Below, piece after piece: positions 21,317 through 23,031 of a stretch of 23,031 bases of DNA (position 1 is its first letter; every line of letters begins with the position of its first letter). The DNA comes from XYD1-FULL-44-32 sp964355855 (GTDB taxonomy: Bacteria > Patescibacteriota > Minisyncoccia > Phycocordibacterales > XYD1-FULL-46-19), in NCBI GenBank assembly GCA_964355855.1, contig CAYHFD010000010.1:1-23031 (forward strand), given 5' to 3'. The translations under genes were made by a program, and so were the position numbers. The notes beneath the pieces were generated by a model that saw only the letters and a list, made by a program, of their open reading frames with translations, had not been told where the DNA came from and did not search any database.

Positions 21317-22651
21317 ATGGAACGTACTCTAATCGGCGATTTAAGCCAAAAAATAGGGGAGGAAGTGGTTATCAAAGGCTGGGTTGATATCCGCCGTGAC
21401 CACGGCAAACTTATTTTTATTGACCTGCGCGACCGCTCGGGCCAGGTGCAAATGGTTGTCTTACCCAACCACGCCGAAGCCCATACTCTGGGCCAAACCC
21501 TCCGCCCGGAGTGGGTGGTAGAAATTACCGGCCTCGTGAACAAGCGCCCGGAAAAAATGGTCAATACCGAAGTTAAAAATGGCGACTTGGAGATTGAAGT
21601 CACTGCCATCACTGTTTTAAGTCAGGCTCAAGAATTGCCATTTGAAAAAGAGGCTGATGTAAATTTGGACACCCTGCTCGATTACCGCCCACTAACACTA
21701 CGCGCCGAGCGGGGCCGTCATATTTTTGCCGTCCAAGCGACCATTGTTCAGGCCTTCCGCCAAGCGCTGGTAAACCGCGACTTTACCGAGTTTCAAGCGC
21801 CAGCGATTGTCGGTGGTGATGCCGAAGGCGGGTCAGCCGTGTTTAAGATTGATTATTTTTATGACCAGACGGCCTATCTGGCCACTAGCCCCCAACTGTA
21901 TAAGGAAATTATGGTTGGGCCGTTTGAGAGGGCTTTCACTATTGCAAAAATCTTTCGGGCGGAAAAAAGTACCACCACTCGCCACTTGGCGGAAATAATG
22001 CAGATGGATTTTGAAATGGGTTTTATTAATGACCACCGCGATGTCATGGCGGTGCTAGAAGAAGTGATTAGAGAAACTGTCGAAGCAGTAACGACTAAAT
22101 ATCCCGAAGCATTTTCATTTTTTGACACACCCCTTCCCGCCCTACCGGCTGGAGCTTTCCCGGTTTTTACCCTGGCTGAAGCCTTGGAAATAGTCGAGCG
22201 TGAATTTAAAGTTAAAGCTATTGGTGAGCAAGATATGGCCCCCGAGCACGAACGTCTGATTTGTGAGTGGACCCTGAAGGAACATGGTTCAGATTTTGTT
22301 TTTATCACCCACTACCCCACGGCGGTCCGTGCTTTTTATACTTACGAAGAACCAAGTGAAAAACCACTGTCGCGCAGTTTTGATCTACTCTTCCGTGGAC
22401 TCGAAATAAATAGCGGCTCCCAACGTATTCATAATTATGAGGATATGGTGGAGCGGATAAAAGACAGAGGACTAGACCCCGAAAAGTTCTCGTTTTACCT
22501 CCAAGCCTTCAAGTATGGTCTGCCACCCCACGGTGGCTGCTCCACTGGCCTCGAGCGAATTACCGCTCGAATGCTAAACCTGCCAAATGTGAAGGAGGCC
22601 TCGGCCTTTCCGCGCGATCTAAATCGCATTGACACTCTCCTCTCAAAATAG
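21317..22651 (+). CDS. aspS: Aspartyl-tRNA synthetase, archaeal-type, probably non-discriminating
   Basis: Class IIb synthetase of 444 aa. The N-terminal OB fold (GWVDIRRDHGKLIFIDLRDR near 22-41) reads like the bacterial form. The catalytic core follows the archaeal/eukaryotic type: TSPQLYKEIMV, motif 2 FRAEKSTTTRHLAEIMQMD (R214), FVFITHYPTAVRAFYT, and motif 3 GCSTGLERI (R414). It lacks the ~150-aa GAD insertion that makes bacterial AspRS about 590 aa. Such enzymes usually charge both tRNA-Asp and tRNA-Asn, the latter then amidated by GatCAB; the gat genes are not in the window, so that role is inference. The ATG at 21317 is chosen because MERTLIGDLSQKIGEEVVIK is the natural start and a -10 box lies just upstream. 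Confidence 0.95.
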   Translation: MERTLIGDLSQKIGEEVVIKGWVDIRRDHGKLIFIDLRDRSGQVQMVVLPNHAEAHTLGQTLRPEWVVEITGLVNKRPEKMVNTEVKNGDLEIEVTAITVLSQAQELPFEKEADVNLDTLLDYRPLTLRAERGRHIFAVQATIVQAFRQALVNRDFTEFQAPAIVGGDAEGGSAVFKIDYFYDQTAYLATSPQLYKEIMVGPFERAFTIAKIFRAEKSTTTRHLAEIMQMDFEMGFINDHRDVMAVLEEVIRETVEAVTTKYPEAFSFFDTPLPALPAGAFPVFTLAEALEIVEREFKVKAIGEQDMAPEHERLICEWTLKEHGSDFVFITHYPTAVRAFYTYEEPSEKPLSRSFDLLFRGLEINSGSQRIHNYEDMVERIKDRGLDPEKFSFYLQAFKYGLPPHGGCSTGLERITARMLNLPNVKEASAFPRDLNRIDTLLSK

Positions 22652-22677
22652 TCATGTTTCTAGGGCTATTTCACCAA

Positions 22678-22724
22678 CGAGGCTACCCGCCTGCCATGCA
22701 AGGCACGAGCGGGCAGGAGCCTCG
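22678..22724 (+). repeat. Stem after aspS with dispersed palindromic repeat copy 2 in its loop
   Basis: Outer arms CGAGGCT (22678-22684) and AGCCTCG (22718-22724) enclose the 32-nt repeat copy at 22686-22717 (CCCGCCTGCC...CGGGCAGG), which lies opposite in orientation to copy 1. It looks like a repeat inserted in the loop of an earlier 3' hairpin of aspS. No T-run follows. Confidence 0.7.
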
Positions 22725-22734
22725 TGGAATTTGC

Positions 22735-22762
22735 TTGACAAAAAAACAGGGGGTGCTATAAT
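22735..22762 (+). promoter_or_regulatory. Strong promoter of the small RNA candidate
   Basis: Perfect -35 TTGACA (22735-22740), 16-bp spacer, perfect extended -10 TGCTATAAT ending at 22762. It is the strongest promoter of the window, together with the one at 22936. Confidence 0.88.
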
Positions 22763-22768
22763 AGACTG

Positions 22769-22912
22769 TAGATAGATATTGGTTCACCAAAAGTTTGTTT
22801 TAACCGCATCGTTTGGTGAAGCGACACTTGAGCCTCCTGTGGCTTGGGTATAGAGCTCCACCAGAAACCCCGGACGTCGCACTGTGTGTGACGCGAGGGG
22901 TTTTCTTTTTTT
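22769..22912 (+). ncRNA. Candidate small RNA, about 140 nt, unknown class
   Basis: The transcript predicted from the promoter at 22735-22762 runs to a strong terminator ending near 22912 and contains no convincing ORF. It can fold TTCACCAAA (22783-22791) with TTTGGTGAA about 20 nt later, then a GAGC...GCTT region, then the terminator stem. I do not recognise a class: it lacks SRP, tmRNA and RNase P signatures and is not a tRNA. A 6S-like or other regulatory RNA, or a leader with attenuator, is possible. The start is estimated from the -10 box. The rest of the 380-nt gene-free end (22652-23031) holds the aspS hairpin and a second promoter. Confidence 0.6.
22865..22912 (+). terminator. Terminator of the small RNA candidate
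   Basis: AAACCCC (22865-22871) pairs with GGGGTTT (22897-22903). The inner CGTCGCAC/GTGTGACG pairs with one G-U and a tgt loop. TTTTCTTTTTTT follows. Confidence 0.88.
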
Positions 22913-22935
22913 AGCTAAAGATTATTAGATTTTTA

Positions 22936-22963
22936 TTGACAAAAATATAAGGTTTGCTATAAT
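22936..22963 (+). promoter_or_regulatory. Second strong promoter at the window end
   Basis: TTGACA (22936-22941), 16-bp spacer, extended -10 TGCTATAAT ending at 22963: the same design as the promoter at 22735. It drives something beyond the window; the last 68 nt show no ORF. Confidence 0.82.
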
Positions 22964-23031
22964 TAAAATAGATTGAAAACACTACAAAAACCCCTCAATC
23001 CGAACACTTTCTAATAATTTAATACTTGTAA

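Noticed and set aside
22779..22853. TTG-initiated 24-codon ORF within the small RNA candidate
   Set aside because: No SD and the region is better explained by RNA pairing; a chance ORF.
1..23031. CRISPR array or complete insertion sequence
   Set aside because: No regularly spaced direct repeats and no transposase reading frame were seen on either strand.

Overview
The window reads as a chromosomal segment of a Patescibacteria/CPR (Parcubacteria-like) bacterium. This is inferred from the compact AT-leaning coding style, shortened essential proteins (a 612-aa alanyl-tRNA synthetase, a 114-aa L13), an S4 without the zinc cysteines, a DnaK without the EEVD-type tail, and a PilM-like/baseplate-J-like membrane pair. 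Nothing in the sequence identifies a species.

Layout. 1-415 (minus) is the N-terminal part of an AbiEi-type protein, cut by the window edge. 416-661 is non-coding and rich in inverted repeats; it is followed by what looks like the C-terminal tail of a serine recombinase running in frame into mnmA (MnmA, tRNA 2-thiouridylase). mnmA itself carries three insert-like repeats. Two orphan genes follow (2197-2394 and 2598-3794, the second a P-loop NTPase), each with a strong Shine-Dalgarno (SD) sequence and its own terminator. Next come alaS, the PilM-like/baseplate-J-like pair, then infA-rpmJ-rpsM-rpsK-rpsD-rpoA-rplQ-rplM-rpsI in canonical order. After a membrane-anchored protein comes the chaperone set grpE-dnaK-dnaJ. 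A small orphan (17520-17753), trpS and a half-size-type ABC exporter follow. A minus-strand pilin-like gene, an archaeal-type aspS and a probable small RNA with its own promoter and terminator close the window.

Two general patterns stand out. First, several housekeeping genes have a -10 box only 7-11 nt before the start codon and no SD, suggesting leaderless or nearly leaderless mRNAs; four other genes have textbook SDs. Second, long near-perfect inverted repeats (13-21 bp arms, 35-120 nt overall) sit between adjacent genes, including inside the ribosomal and chaperone operons. One of them pairs the start codon of rpmJ. Two copies of a separate GC-rich palindromic repeat family occur at 12723-12764 and 22686-22717.

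I see no CRISPR array, tRNA, rRNA, complete insertion sequence or clear defence island. The candidates for something undescribed are the operon-internal multibranch hairpins, the 398-aa P-loop protein (its layout recalls the ATPase domain fused to Csx3) and the RNA at 22769-22912. All three remain hypotheses.
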